Source: an uncultured Methylobacteriaceae bacterium
GTDB taxonomy: Bacteria > Pseudomonadota > Alphaproteobacteria > Rhizobiales > Beijerinckiaceae
Length of the DNA stretch: 5,400 nt
Assembly: GCA_937872715.1 (NCBI GenBank)
Contig: CALMTJ010000303.1
Coordinates: 1-5,400 of the forward strand
Direction: 5' to 3'
Position numbers and translations under genes: made by a program. Below are positions 5,200-5,400 of this stretch, one piece after another. Positions within the stretch are counted from its first letter, which is position 1, and every line of letters starts with the position of its first letter. The notes below the pieces were generated by a model. That model searched no databases, was not told the DNA's origin, and saw only the letters and a list, made by a program, of their open reading frames with translations.

Positions 5200-5400
5200 G
5201 TGAACGACCAGGAAAAGCAGATCATCTCAGACATCTTCAAGCGTCTGGAACATACGGCCGGGCAGGCGCGGGACGCCGAGGCCGAGCGCTTCATCGCCGA
5301 CAAGGTGCGGAGCCAGCCCTACGCGCCCTACGCGATGGCGCAGGCGTTGTACGTGCAGGAGGAGGCGATGAAGAGCCTCAACGCGCAGCTCGAACAGGCG
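5200..5400 (+). CDS. DUF2076 domain protein, N-terminal part (3' end outside window)
   Basis: The frame opens at GTG 5200, with AGAGGGG about eight bases upstream, and runs 67 codons to the window edge without a stop. The N-terminus (NDQEKQIISDIFKRL, then RDAEAERFIADKV, then PYAPYAMAQALYVQEEAM and LNAQLEQ) matches the helical start of DUF2076 proteins. These usually continue into a Gly/Pro-rich, low-complexity C-terminal half. Their role is unknown; some are described as periplasmic ligand-binding sensor-like proteins, but no signal peptide is visible here. The gene is divergent from ureD and there is no sign that it belongs to the urease function. Confidence 0.88.
   Translation, partial: MNDQEKQIISDIFKRLEHTAGQARDAEAERFIADKVRSQPYAPYAMAQALYVQEEAMKSLNAQLEQA

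Noticed and set aside
5165..5200. Possible sigma-54 promoter for nitrogen control of urease (TTGCA at 5181 on +, CTCTGCA on -).
   Set aside because: The GG and GC doublets are 7-8 bases apart on both strands instead of the required 10, so the element does not fit.

Overview
The window looks like a chromosomal piece of a high-GC alphaproteobacterium, most likely Methylobacterium or a close relative. This rests on the GC-rich codon use, a urease gamma-beta fusion, the protein families present, and a dispersed palindromic repeat near 445-490 that I recognise from Methylobacterium-type genomes. The genus call is an inference from pattern memory, not from a search.

Layout. The left edge carries the 3' end of a recX-like gene on the + strand. 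A small DUF7662-like gene overlaps it by ATGA, and the stop codon of that gene lies inside the palindromic repeat. After a 104-base convergent gap, the minus strand holds one compact urease cluster from about 5095 down to 560. Its transcription order is ureD, ureAB (fused gamma and beta subunits), a GFA/Mss4-like zinc-binding gene, an AbrB-type antitoxin, a PIN (VapC-type) toxin, a 49-codon ORF with a signal peptide, and ureC (alpha subunit, all active-site residues present). A DUF2076 gene starts divergently at 5200 and runs off the right edge.

How they work together. UreAB and UreC form the nickel urease that hydrolyses urea to ammonia and carbamate, and UreD is a metallocentre assembly chaperone. 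The other assembly genes, ureE, ureF and ureG, are not in the window, and ureC is the last gene of the cluster, so they must lie elsewhere. ureAB and ureC are separated by about 1.3 kb of unrelated genes. The toxin-antitoxin pair there has its own likely promoter and operator, and a few codons unlike those of the urease genes, so it appears to have been inserted into the urease operon.

Most interesting point. At the antitoxin/toxin junction the expected ATGA overlap reads ACGA. A single T-to-C change (minus strand, position 2847) would have removed the antitoxin stop and the toxin start together. The PIN reading frame is otherwise intact, with all four acidic residues. This suggests a toxin silenced at translation initiation and an antitoxin with a 38-residue read-through tail, or a sequencing error at one base.
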